Origin: JAGQWW01 sp041392845
GTDB lineage: Bacteria > Bacteroidota > Bacteroidia > Chitinophagales > Saprospiraceae
NCBI GenBank assembly: GCA_041392845.1
Contig: JAWKLG010000024.1
Coordinates: 1 to 64,000, forward strand
Direction of reading: 5' to 3'
DNA: 64,000 nucleotides
The notes beneath the pieces are model-generated. The model saw nothing but the letters and a program-made list of their open reading frames with translations, searched no databases and was not told the origin of the DNA. Shown here in pieces: positions 18,597 through 27,385 of the stretch (positions are counted from its first letter, which is position 1; each line of letters begins with the position of its first letter). The position numbers and the translations under genes were made by a program.

Positions 18597-19070
18597 TTAA
18601 CAACAAGTTGAATTTTCTCCGCAACAGGCAGATTTTGAAGTGGTCAATTCTATCAATTGTTTTTTAACCTTCTCTACGGGTATCCCACAATTATCCTTGG
18701 CCAGACAGTCCGTTTTTTTGGTCACCAGCAGGAAATTATTGCCATCATAATCTAATCCAAACTTGCCGATGGTATCCCTTTGGTATTCTACCTCCACTTC
18801 ATAATCTTCAAATCCAATGGCCTTTTCAGAAACGTCTATAATCTTTAGCAACTTGTCCGGATGAATCCTGTGGTCGTAATCATGGGAATACCACAACTGG
18901 AAATTGATCACATTTTCCTTCCTGACTGTTCCGCCGCAATCGATAAAATGTTTTTGCACCAAACCGACTTCTGTTACATGATAATGTGCAGGAACTGCCT
19001 CACCATCAGGCAATTGGAATCCGATTTGTTCTGACTTTTCAAGGATGGATTTTACTTCCGATAGTTTCAT
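18597..19070 (-). CDS. DUF6428 family protein of the ars operon
   Basis: A 157-residue protein, N-terminal MKLSEVKSILEKSEQIGFQL, with a conserved AHYHVTEVG core and a cysteine-rich tail (ACCGENSTCC). It matches a family that recurs in Bacteroidota arsenic operons, labelled DUF6428 from memory. Its biochemical role is not established. The vicinal cysteine pairs would suit trivalent arsenic or another thiophilic metal (inference). It lies between arsR and arsC, 8 bp upstream of arsC. Confidence 0.82.
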   Translation of the reverse strand: MKLSEVKSILEKSEQIGFQLPDGEAVPAHYHVTEVGLVQKHFIDCGGTVRKENVINFQLWYSHDYDHRIHPDKLLKIIDVSEKAIGFEDYEVEVEYQRDTIGKFGLDYDGNNFLLVTKKTDCLAKDNCGIPVEKVKKQLIELTTSKSACCGENSTCC

Positions 19071-19118
19071 TCTAATATTGTTTTATTGCGATAAAGTAAT
19101 GAATCAAGTCAAAAAATT

Positions 19119-19454
19119 TTAGCAGCAGGAGCCGCTTTGGTTTTCATCCAGGTTTAAAAAAGAGAATATGAGCTGTTTCATTTCCTTCCAATTTTCCATG
19201 TCAATACAATAACAAACACTGGTTCCTTCTACATTTCCTTTGATAAGTCCCAAATATTTAAGTTCTTTCAAATGTTGTGAAATGGTTGGCTGTCTCAGCC
19301 AATCTCTTCTACCAAATCCCCCCCAAATGCAGGCATTTATTTTTTAAAGATGTTGTAGCCAAATAGCCACCCTGGCAGGATGTCCCAAGGCCTTGGCTAT
19401 GGTAGAAATTCGATTTTGTTGTTCTGTAAAAATCTCAGATTTGGAAAGTCCCAT
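19119..19454 (-). pseudogene. arsR: ArsR-family repressor, disrupted
   Basis: The frame from ATG 19454 to TAA 19119 is 112 codons, the right size for ArsR, but codon 37 is TAA (WLQHL*KINAC). Codons about 45-54 are out of frame: GGFGRRDW is read where the neighbouring frame gives DLVEEIG. The rest is clean: ALGHPARVAI, the recognition helix QPTISQHLKELKYLGLI, and GTSVCYCI. The C-terminus SGSCC and the ACIxG cysteines suggest As(III) sensing. It would have been the autoregulated first gene of the operon. Loss would derepress acr3/arsC; a sequencing-error origin is equally possible, given the damaged neighbours. Confidence 0.8.
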
Positions 19455-19938
19455 GTCTCTTTAATTGTTTTCATTGCAATATTAATTAAACATTATTTTT
19501 TTGAAAAACCAAAATATAAACAAAATACGAAAAAATGAATTGACATAATTAAAAAAAATAATTAAAAATTCAAATAAAAATTTTATATAAAAATACATTC
19601 ATATAATTGCGAAAAATGATCAACATTTAAAAATAAAGAAGAAATATAGTTTTTCGTGTGGAAGTTAATTTTCATGTTTAAATCATTACATGAATTTGTA
19701 GTAAATGAGAAAATAATTAATGATTTATTTAAATTAATTACGAGTGATTTTAAATATTCAAACGAATTACGTTTTATTCCACCAGAAATGACGAGTGAGA
19801 ATTTAAAGTTCCTCTTAATACTCCTTCATTCCTTCATGTTTCAAATGAATAAGGAGAAATGCAATGGAACCCAAAACGAATTTAATTCATTCCAAATATT
19901 AAGTAGGTTGATGGTAATTTCAAATCATTCCCAATCCT
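19455..19938. other. AT-rich gap upstream of arsR
   Basis: About 480 bp, strongly A+T rich, especially 19470-19760. It should hold the ars promoter and operator (minus strand), but I cannot point to a clear TAnnTTTG or ArsR palindrome. A plus-strand frame (19656-20120) is open here but lacks any recognisable domain and runs into the repeat array, so it is not called. Confidence 0.5.
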
Positions 19939-20046
19939 GCCGTCATGCAATGACGGCCTACTTTGGAATCCAGAGTCTAGTAAACGAGAAAACACCACGA
20001 GCAAACGAGAAAACGAGCAAGAAAAAGCCACGAGCAAACGAGCCCC
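19939..20046. repeat. Hairpin plus GAGCAAAC tandem array (copy D)
   Basis: The hairpin GCCGTCATGCAATGACGGC (about 19939-19957, 8-bp stem, 3-nt loop) is followed by CTACTTTGGAATCC and degenerate AAACGAGAAAAC / ACGAGCAAACGAG units to about 20046. It abuts the moaA stop (20051). It has the same architecture as 15219-15290. Confidence 0.65.
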
Positions 20047-20050
20047 CAGC

Positions 20051-21055
20051 TCACCCCCCAATCGTACTCATACTTTCCTTAACAGGGTGGCCTTTCAATC
20101 TTCTTTTTTCGGCTTCGTAACCATCTTTTGCACGGTGAGAGATTGCATCAAGAATATTTTAATTGTTCATCCAGAAGCAACCGGCACGCATGAGGTCTTT
20201 GATATTGAAAACCCCTTCATCATACAGAAGCAGAGTTTTCAGGCTTCCAACCGGAGTACTTACGAATCCTGTCGCAGGTTCCGCAAAATGTGCGACTGTA
20301 GGCTGCAATGATTCCAAAGTTCCCTTTAAATCCCGGGATCTTCCATTTCCTGGCAGTGGCATTAGGTCCATCATCCATTTTTTGGATGCCTTTAAAATGA
20401 TTGGAGAGAAATCCAGTATTTTCAAATGATTCCACTTCAGGCTGGCATAATGTGCTCCTTCTCCATTGAAAGGCATCTCTTCAATAAATCAGACTTCTAC
20501 CGAGGCCATTTTTCCCCAATTCCACCAAAAGGAACAAGGATCTTCAATGTTTTTATCTTTCATCACCACCGCGTTCACTTTGACCTGGATTTCAGCATCT
20601 AAAAAGTGCCTGGAAGGTTTGCATCACATTGGGCAATTCATCCCTTCTGGTGATTTCAAAAAAACGTTGGCGGTCGATGGTATCCAAAGAAAGATTTGAC
20701 GGAAGAAATCCCAAGGTTTTTAAGACGGTCAATGTATTGATGTGTCAGTGTTCCATTGGTAGTGAGATTGAGCGAAAGACCCGGAATTTGACCCAGTCTT
20801 TCCAAAAAATTCAATCATGTCCTTACAGACAAGAAGGGCTCTCCTCGGTAATTCTTACCTTACGGAATGCCCATGTCCACACCAACAACCAGACGTTCCA
20901 TTTCTTCATAAGACATTAAATCTCCCTTGGGAACATAATCGATTCCTTCAACAAGCATGCAATAAAAACAGCTGCAGATTACAACGATCCGTCACCGCCA
21001 GTCGCAGGTACTGAATGGGGCGTCCGTGATTGTCTGTAAGCTGAGTTGTCTGCAT
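20051..21055 (-). pseudogene. moaA: GTP 3',8-cyclase MoaA, multiply frameshifted
   Basis: A radical SAM enzyme of molybdenum-cofactor synthesis (GTP to cPMP, with MoaC). It starts at ATG 21055 (MQTTQLTDNHGRPIQYLRLA) and ends in MSTIGG at 20051; the terminal Gly-Gly is a MoaA hallmark. The span of 335 codons equals the normal length. The reading frame switches several times: within the CxxxCxxC cluster (TDRCNL then CFYC in another frame), near 20870, around 20500, and again at FCGTCDRIR / TPVGSLKT. Stitched, nearly the whole family pattern is recovered, including the C-terminal cluster cysteines. As written it encodes no functional protein. Confidence 0.85.
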
Positions 21056-21058
21056 AAA

Positions 21059-21425
21059 TTAACATTCCAATTCTCCGGCTTTGGGGTGTGGGAAATTATC
21101 CTTTTCTCCGGGCCTGTCTACCAGGCATTTGAAGTCTTTTTCTACTAAAATTTCGAGGTCGTTACCTTGTCCAGATTCCATTACAAAATGTAGACTGACC
21201 CTGATCCGTGTTTGCCCAGTCCTTTACAAGACTTTCCAGGCACTGAGATCGAAATCAAACCTTGTGAAAATTGGGCTTCCCACTCACTATTCACTCTTAC
21301 ACGGTACCCAAAATCCACTTCACCAGTCCAGTCTTTTCATAAACAGGATTGCCCTCACTTAAGTTTTTCACCTCGGTCTGGGTCAACCTGAATCGTACCG
21401 AATTCCCCTGTATCCTCAATTTCAT
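21059..21425 (-). pseudogene. Small DUF7009-like protein, frameshifted
   Basis: Starts at ATG 21425 (MKLRIQGNSVRFRLTQTEVK) and ends at TAA 21059, 3 bp before the moaA start, so the two were one operon. About 120 codons. The opening frame stops after ILGTV; other frames carry WEAQFSQGLISISVPG and EILVEKDFKCLVDRPGEKD and the end GELEC. The pattern matches a small conserved Bacteroidota family next to moaA (DUF7009 by recollection). Its function is unknown. At least three frame changes are needed to restore it. Confidence 0.65.
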
Positions 21426-21544
21426 TTTTATTATTTTTTGAAAGGTAAAATTACACTTACCCTTCCAATCTACAAGGCATTTGTAAATATAAGCAGGATG
21501 TTTTGTGCTTTTTTTTGTAAAAATTCACACAGTAAACTTATCGT

Positions 21545-23204
21545 TTAGTTTAAAAAAAATGCTTCAGAAGGCAGCAACAGGTCTTGTATTCAGGCAAGCA
21601 TCATTGGTCCGAGCCACTTTCCTGGCGGAAAGTACGCCAAAATGAATGTCATGAATTCCTTCTTTACTGTGAGCATCCGGATTGATACAAATCGGAACGC
21701 CTTTTTCCATGGCATAAGGTATCCAAGGGCCAATCAAATCCAATCTCAGGGATGCGCATTCAATTTAATTCATGACTCCATTGGCCGCACAAGCATCTAT
21801 ATTTTTTGATGGTCTAAGGGGTAACCTTTCCTAGAAAGAAGTAACCTACCGGTCGGATGTCCCAAGATATGAGTGTAAGATTTTCGACTGCTTTTAAAAC
21901 CCGATTGGTCGCCTTGTCCAAATCCCTTATTCAAATTGCTATGAACGGAAGCAATGATACAATCAAATTGGGCTAGAATTTCATCTGGATAATCAAGTGA
22001 ACCATCATTCAAAATATCGGATTCGATTCCTTTAAAAATTCTGAATCCATCCATTCTTTGATTGAGCTTATCAATCTCTTCCCATTGTTGAATCAGACGA
22101 TCTTCCTTGAGTCCATTGGCATAAGCAGATTTACTATGATCAGAAACCACAAAATATTCAGATCCCTGCTCCTTAATATAGGTGGACATTTCTTCCAGAC
22201 TGTGCAGCCCATCACTATAAGTTGTATGGTTGTGCACCACTCCTAGGATGTTTTCCTCCTCTACAAGATCCGGCACCTGGCGTTTCATAGCCAGTTGAGA
22301 AAATAATCTTCCTCTCTTAATTCAGGCTCGAGGTAAGGAATTCCGACTTTTTCAAAACCTGATGTTCCTCTGCCAGATTTTTTAAAATCTGCGCCTTCAA
22401 AGTTCTTTATAAAAGCATTTAAAAAATCCTTTGTAGCCGTATACCTGAACTGTTTTTATTTGAACCAAACTCATTCGGACCCACAGGTATAAATTTGGAC
22501 CGGAGTCTCTTTTGCGCTCAATGCTGACCAGCCATTTCAAATTTTTCCTTTTCCGTAGGAAGAAATCTTCTTTAAAAATATCAGCTGCCTCAATTTCCTT
22601 TCCAATCAAAATTTCAATCTGGTTCACCACATTGCATCGGCGTCTCATCTCTCCTACCAGTTCGACTGAAGTCCCGTTAGAATTTTTGCTCTAAGTGAAT
22701 TCGCAAATCATAAGCCTCTTTCTCCAGACTTGCATAATGAAATTTATCCCTTGATTTTAAATGGTATTCCAGCTTTGCTTTAAGATCGTCTTGTGTCTTT
22801 TCCCAAATCCCTTCAATTCAATCAGGCGGTTCTCATTACAGGCATACAATAATTCACCAATGGTCTCAACACCCAAATCCCTTCCAAATCACCCAAACCT
22901 TCTTTGGACCAAATCCTTTGATGCTCAACATCTCCCTGCACCCCCTCCGGCGTCATTTCACGATATTTATCCAGCGTGGTCATGGTGCTTAGGTATCCAA
23001 TAACGACCAATTTTATCTGCAATTGCTGCACCCACTCCTTTTATCTTTCCAATCTCTGCCCTGTCCATTTCAGCCAGCGGCTCTCCATTTTTCCTTAGGG
23101 TGATATAGGCATTATTATAAGATCTAATTTTAAAGGATTCTACTCCTGATGCAATTCAGATTTCCTAATTCCTTAAATGCATTTGCTATTTCTTTATTGG
23201 ACAT
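21545..23204 (-). pseudogene. polX: DNA polymerase X family with PHP domain, multiply frameshifted
   Basis: The start at ATG 23204 (MSNKEIANAFKELGNL) is followed, across frames, by KIRSYNNAYITLRKNGEPLAE, the HhH segment IGKIKGVGAAIADKI, the polymerase region VELVGEMRRRCNVVNQIEIL, and a PHP domain open at 21797-22288 (GVVHNHTTYSDGLHSLEEM; His residues kept). The end is FGVLSARKVARTNDACLN near 21570. The total of about 550 codons is normal for bacterial PolX (base-excision repair polymerase with 3'-5' exonuclease). At least six frame changes or stops are present, so it is not expressed intact as written. The 3' boundary is approximate. Confidence 0.82.
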
Positions 23205-23829
23205 TTTTGAGCGGTTTGCGGTGTACGGTTTGCGGTGGTTGTGATAAATTATTTTTATGTGCTATTTTCTAGCAGAAACTATAGTTTGATAATCATTCTG
23301 CATGGTCATTTGTTTAAAAGTATAATTGTCTGATATTCAAATTCTTTTGTATTTCAATTCCTAATATTTTGGTTCACGCAACGGCCCGCGAAGGTTAAGC
23401 GCAACGGCGCAACTCAATGATTTGAATTTATTTCACCTTTCATTCCCTTAACCTGACATTGGCTCAAGGGGAAGGCAAGATGGTTTGTTTCCCCTCAAGG
23501 GCCAAACCAGTTTTCCTTCCCTTTCAAAGGGGAGGCAAAATGATTTCACTCCACCTCAAAAAAAAAGAATTCAAAAATCTAAATTCAAACACCTAAAATC
23601 AAAATTCATCACCCCCCGGCCCCCTCCAAGGGGGAGGCAAAATGCTTTGGTTCCCCTCAAGGGGGAGCAAGATGGTTTGGTTCCCCTCAAGGAGAGCCAA
23701 ACAGTTTTCCTTCCCTTTCAAAGGGGAGGCAAAATGATTTCCACTCCACCTCAAAAAAAGAATTCAAAAATCAAAATTCAAACACCTAAAATCAAAAAAC
23801 CTAAAACCTAAAATCTAAAATCCAAACCT
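23205..23829. repeat. Repeat-filled gap with ~100-bp direct duplication
   Basis: The 625-bp gap has no gene. It starts with a GCGGTTTGCGG-type unit (23211-23245). It then holds polypurine/polypyrimidine units such as TTCCCCTCAAGGGGGAGGCAA, and a near-identical direct repeat: 23501-23604 and 23696-23798 (GCCAAACCAGTTTTCCTTCC ... CAAACACCTAAAATCAAAA). It ends in CCTAAAATCTAAAATCC-like units, which recur at 53003-53033. Confidence 0.75.
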
Positions 23830-24591
23830 TTACTTCACCCTCGTCATCATCCCAACATTCAAACCATGTTGCATGGCTCGTACGCGGTGACCATATTTCA
23901 TATCATAAAACCACCAGCGGTAATCCATGCGGAGGTAATTATTGGTACCCATGTCCCAATAGGCCATGAGGTTAACATCGACATCAAAATATTTAGGAAA
24001 GAAAATGAAATGATGGGCAGGACCTTTGTATTCTTTTTCCGGCAATATATAATTGGAGGAGGCAAACCTTGGTCTCATACCCCAGCCGGCGATTGGCAAA
24101 CTCATATTTCCTTCATAAAACCACTTATCGGAAGGGTCATTTTTATAAGTAAAGCCTCCGGTGATGGCCAAGGTCGCCTGGGCATCAAATTGGTTGGTCC
24201 GTGAAGCACTTCTGTTGCTGAAATTAATTTTCAGAGTTGCACCTATAAAGAAGTTGAGCTTGTTTTCTGAATGAATCTGGGAAAGATACATCTGTCGATA
24301 GGCAACCTGATTCAAATTTAGTTTTGAAATATACTTGGCGCCATTGGTAAGTTCCCCAAAGGCATATTCTGCCCGACCTCGATTAATCACCTGGCTGTTA
24401 AATCCTTCATATTCTAGGTGGGCTTGCAATACATATCCACGATATCGCAAGGCAGAGGTAAAAGCATCCTTTGATTGATAATAATTGATTCCTATCCCAA
24501 AGGGAATGTAATCCATCTCAGGTTCCTCCTGAGCATGAAGTGTTTGCAATCCTGCAAAAACGGATATTAAAAAAATCCAAACCTTTTTCAT
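23830..24591 (-). CDS. Hypothetical exported outer-membrane-type protein
   Basis: A 253-residue protein; the start is set at ATG 24591 because the signal peptide begins there (MKKVWIFLISVFAGLQTLHA). The upstream extension of the frame overlaps the divergent gene and is rejected. The mature part is rich in aromatic residues and alternating patterns (GIGINYYQSKDAF, YRWWFYDMKYGHR) typical of small beta-barrels, and ends MMTRVK. No family is recognised. It is divergent from the Ppx/GppA gene. Confidence 0.75.
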   Translation of the reverse strand: MKKVWIFLISVFAGLQTLHAQEEPEMDYIPFGIGINYYQSKDAFTSALRYRGYVLQAHLEYEGFNSQVINRGRAEYAFGELTNGAKYISKLNLNQVAYRQMYLSQIHSENKLNFFIGATLKINFSNRSASRTNQFDAQATLAITGGFTYKNDPSDKWFYEGNMSLPIAGWGMRPRFASSNYILPEKEYKGPAHHFIFFPKYFDVDVNLMAYWDMGTNNYLRMDYRWWFYDMKYGHRVRAMQHGLNVGMMTRVK

Positions 24592-24612
24592 CCTAATTGC
24601 TCCTTTGGTTCG

Positions 24613-24620
24613 TAAGTTTG
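24613..24620 (+). promoter_or_regulatory. -7 box TAAGTTTG for ppx/gppA
   Basis: Fits TAnnTTTG and lies 27 bp before the ATG at 24647. It also argues that the upstream TTG/GTG in-frame start is not used. Confidence 0.45.
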
Positions 24621-24646
24621 GCGAAAGTAATAAGAAATTCGGCTCT

Positions 24647-25567
24647 ATGGAAAACAAATCTTTGCCTTCAGAAGGAACCTTGAGAGGTGTGGTCGACCTT
24701 GGAACCAATACCTTCCATCTATTGATTGTGGAGTTTATGCCTGGCGGCGAAATGAAAATCATTTATCGCGAGCGAATTTTTGTAAAATTAGCAGAAGAGA
24801 GTATTCAAAAAATTGGAAAAAAAGCCATGCAAAGGGCTTTGGATGCGATGTCGCATTTTCGTCAAAAATTGGACCTCTACGATTGTAAAGACTTTAAGGC
24901 TTTTGGAACTGCAGCACTTAGAACTGCTTCCAATGGAAAAGAACTGATAGAAACCATTAAAAAAGAATCGGGCATTCCGGTACAATTAATTGATGGTAAG
25001 GAGGAAGCTCGATTGATTCATCTTGGTGTAAGTCAGGCAGTTCCTCAGGATGATGAAAAACAAATCATTATGGACATTGGCGGGGGATCAGTGGAATTTA
25101 TTATCGCCAATAAAAACAAGGTCTTCTGGTCTGAGAGCTTTATGGCAGGCGTAGGAATTTTATTTAATGAATTTCATAATACGGATCCTATTTCCAAGGA
25201 AGATATAAAAGCAGTAAATGAATACCTTGATGAGGTATTGGAACCTCTTTTAACCGTTTTGAAAAAAGATTCAATTCATATTTTAACAGGTGCCTCTGGT
25301 GCATTTGAAACCATTTTGGATTTGATGGACCATGAACGGGTCGATGAAAATTTTGCCATTTTAAAAGTGGAAGATTTTCCTTCTCTTTATAAAAAAATCC
25401 TGAAATCGACCCTCGAAGAAAGAAAGTCAATGCCTTCTATTCCGCTTGAAAGAGTAGAAATGATTGTAGTATCTGTGATTTTAGTCCAATGGTTACTCGA
25501 CCATGCACCGATTGAAAAAATCTATGTTTCAGGATATGCTTTGAAAGAAGGAATGTTGGTCAGTTAA
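24647..25567 (+). CDS. Ppx/GppA family exopolyphosphatase
   Basis: A 306-residue member of the ASKHA phosphatase superfamily, which hydrolyses polyphosphate or pppGpp. The phosphate-1 motif is GVVDLGTNTFHLLIVE (residues about 13-28), then FGTAALRTASNG, the phosphate-2 motif IIMDIGGGSVEFII and the adenosine-like motif ILTGASGAFE. It is the short Ppx1/Ppx2-like form, without the C-terminal HD domain. Its stop overlaps that of the LysM gene by 4 bp. Confidence 0.9.
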   Translation: MENKSLPSEGTLRGVVDLGTNTFHLLIVEFMPGGEMKIIYRERIFVKLAEESIQKIGKKAMQRALDAMSHFRQKLDLYDCKDFKAFGTAALRTASNGKELIETIKKESGIPVQLIDGKEEARLIHLGVSQAVPQDDEKQIIMDIGGGSVEFIIANKNKVFWSESFMAGVGILFNEFHNTDPISKEDIKAVNEYLDEVLEPLLTVLKKDSIHILTGASGAFETILDLMDHERVDENFAILKVEDFPSLYKKILKSTLEERKSMPSIPLERVEMIVVSVILVQWLLDHAPIEKIYVSGYALKEGMLVS

Positions 25568-26433
25568 TTGTCTTTCCAATATTGTAATTCTACAAAAAAT
25601 CGGCTATCCCTTGCGCCCAAAACTTTTGCAGTGCGGGCGGAGAGAACTACTTTGACATTATCAGGATAAGCAGAATCAGGTATCCTTCCCAACACTCTTA
25701 CATAAGCAGTTTTGCGGGTCATCGGATTGGCAACTAAAATGACCGAGCCAATGGGTGCTTCTCGGTGCAAGGCAAATAATTCATGTGATTTTTTCAATTG
25801 TTCTTTATGCCAAAAAGCTGCTCCACGCTCACTGACCAACAATTTATCAGTTCCCTGAGATTTGAATTTTAAGGACAATTCCTGACTCTTCAACAAAAAA
25901 GGATCATTTTTTGCCTTTTGCAGGGTATCGGGGATACCAACAATTTCCATACAACCCACATAGAGTGGTTGTCCAATGGTAATATTGATGCTGTCCATAT
26001 GGTTCCATTTGGACAGGGTATCGACGCTTAGGTTGTAAAACTGTTTTGAAATACGGTAAAGGGTTTCACCTTTTTGGACAATGTGGTAAACAGGAACTTC
26101 CTTCCATTTATACCTTTGTTCAGGAGCTTTTCTGGTTACCATCCTGTCGGGAATGGGAACCCTGATTTCTTGTCCAATGCTGGCAGTGGCAGGATTTAAA
26201 TCGGGATTGTAAAAAAACAAATCCGGTGTACTTAGACCGTAAAACCTGGCAAGAGAATACAAGGTTTGTTTTTTTTCGAGTCGATGCTTAAAAATCTTTT
26301 CCCCGTAAAAGTCTATATGTAAAAAGATAGTATCTTTAGCCGTCAGGAAATGAGTACTATCGCCCGTACCAAACAATGAAATACTCATACAGGTAAACAC
26401 CAAAAAGGGAAATAGTCTTAATCTCAATTGCAT
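25564..26433 (-). CDS. LysM-domain protein with C-terminal double-psi-barrel-like region
   Basis: A 289-residue exported protein with a signal peptide at residues 1-22. There are two LysM-type peptidoglycan-binding modules: KKQTLYSLARFYGLSTPDLF...GQEIRVP (about 53-95) and HIVQKGETLYRISKQFYNLS...GQPLYVG (about 117-160). The C-terminal 90 residues (GSVILVANPMTRKTAYVRVLG ... LSARTAKVLGARDSRFFVEL) resemble the RlpA/DPBB fold. A cell-wall-associated role is inferred; a catalytic Asp as in lytic RlpA is not clear. Confidence 0.82.
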   Translation of the reverse strand: MQLRLRLFPFLVFTCMSISLFGTGDSTHFLTAKDTIFLHIDFYGEKIFKHRLEKKQTLYSLARFYGLSTPDLFFYNPDLNPATASIGQEIRVPIPDRMVTRKAPEQRYKWKEVPVYHIVQKGETLYRISKQFYNLSVDTLSKWNHMDSINITIGQPLYVGCMEIVGIPDTLQKAKNDPFLLKSQELSLKFKSQGTDKLLVSERGAAFWHKEQLKKSHELFALHREAPIGSVILVANPMTRKTAYVRVLGRIPDSAYPDNVKVVLSARTAKVLGARDSRFFVELQYWKDN

Positions 26434-26458
26434 TACTTTCTACTTTGATTTCCAGCCC

Positions 26459-26466
26459 CAAAAGTA
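26459..26466 (-). promoter_or_regulatory. -7 box TACTTTTG for the LysM gene
   Basis: TACTTTTG on the minus strand, 25 bp before the ATG at 26433, fits TAnnTTTG. No -33 box is evident. Confidence 0.4.
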
Positions 26467-26530
26467 GAAATAATCTTACATCTTTTATTCCTTGTGAATA
26501 AGACTGTACTGAATACGTGAATTTCTAAAA

Positions 26531-27274
26531 ATGAAGACACTAATTGTCATTCCTGCCAGGTATGAATCCTCCAGATTTGAAGGAAAACCCCTGGTAGAAA
26601 TTGCTGGAAAATCCATGATCCAAAGGGTATATGAGCAGGCAAAGGCCTGTAATTTAGCCTCAGATGTTGTCGTTGCCACTGACGATAAACGAATATTCGA
26701 TCATGTAAAATCCTTTGGGGGTGGGGTAAAAATGACCTCAAAGGAACATCAAAGTGGTACTGATAGATGTGCAGAAGTAGCCGTGGAATTTCCTGATTGC
26801 GATTTAGTCATCAATGTTCAGGGCGATGAACCTTTCATTCAACCGGAACAAATAGATGAATTGATACAATTCCTTATCGATAATCCGGATTTGGATATAG
26901 CCACTCAAAAGAAAAAAATAAGCGATTCCGACGACCTTTTCAGCCCAAATGTTGTAAAAGTTACCAGTACAACCGACCATAGGGCATTGTACTTTAGTAG
27001 AGCACCCATTCCTTATTTTCGGGGGCTTTTGGGCGATGACTGGTGTAAAAAATGTGATTACTTCAAACACATCGGGATTTATGGTTTTAAAAAAGAAGTT
27101 TTGATCCAAGTACACCATCTTCCGGTTAGCAATCTTGAAAAAACTGAGTCTTTGGAACAACTTCGATGGCTCGAAAATGGTTACACTATCGGAGTGATGG
27201 AAACCAATTTCACTTCTATCGGAATTGACACCCCCGGTGACCTCAAAAAAATTCAACCCTTTTTAACTTCCTGA
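26531..27274 (+). CDS. kdsB: 3-deoxy-manno-octulosonate cytidylyltransferase
   Basis: A 247-residue CMP-Kdo synthetase that activates Kdo for lipid A core assembly. Motifs: IVIPARYESSRFEGKPL (nucleotide binding), VVVATDDKRIFDH, HQSGTDRCAEV, LVINVQGDEPFI and HIGIYGFKKEVL. The length is standard. It starts at ATG 26531. Together with lptD in this window it supports a Gram-negative outer membrane with LPS. Confidence 0.95.
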   Translation: MKTLIVIPARYESSRFEGKPLVEIAGKSMIQRVYEQAKACNLASDVVVATDDKRIFDHVKSFGGGVKMTSKEHQSGTDRCAEVAVEFPDCDLVINVQGDEPFIQPEQIDELIQFLIDNPDLDIATQKKKISDSDDLFSPNVVKVTSTTDHRALYFSRAPIPYFRGLLGDDWCKKCDYFKHIGIYGFKKEVLIQVHHLPVSNLEKTESLEQLRWLENGYTIGVMETNFTSIGIDTPGDLKKIQPFLTS

Positions 27275-27323
27275 CAGCAACTGGACCACCTGCAAAAAAA
27301 GAGGTACTCCGGTTTGAACTCCC

Positions 27324-27355
27324 TTTGACTCATTTCAAAGGTTATTTTACCTTTG
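27324..27355 (+). promoter_or_regulatory. Near-consensus Bacteroidota promoter of rocD
   Basis: A -33 TTTG (27324-27327) and a -7 TACCTTTG (27348-27355), separated by 20 bp. This is the best match to TTTG-N19-20-TAnnTTTG in the window. It lies 31 bp before the rocD start. Confidence 0.7.
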
Positions 27356-27385
27356 GCGCCATTATAAAATCAAAATCTCGAATTC

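Noticed and set aside
19656..20120. Plus-strand open frame of 154 codons
   Set aside because: It runs through an AT-rich gap, then the GAGCAAAC array and the antisense of the moaA 3' end. No domain, no promoter, and its tail is pure repeat translation.
24592..24762. N-terminal extension of the exported protein at 23830
   Set aside because: The extension precedes a normal signal peptide and overlaps the start of the divergent Ppx/GppA gene.
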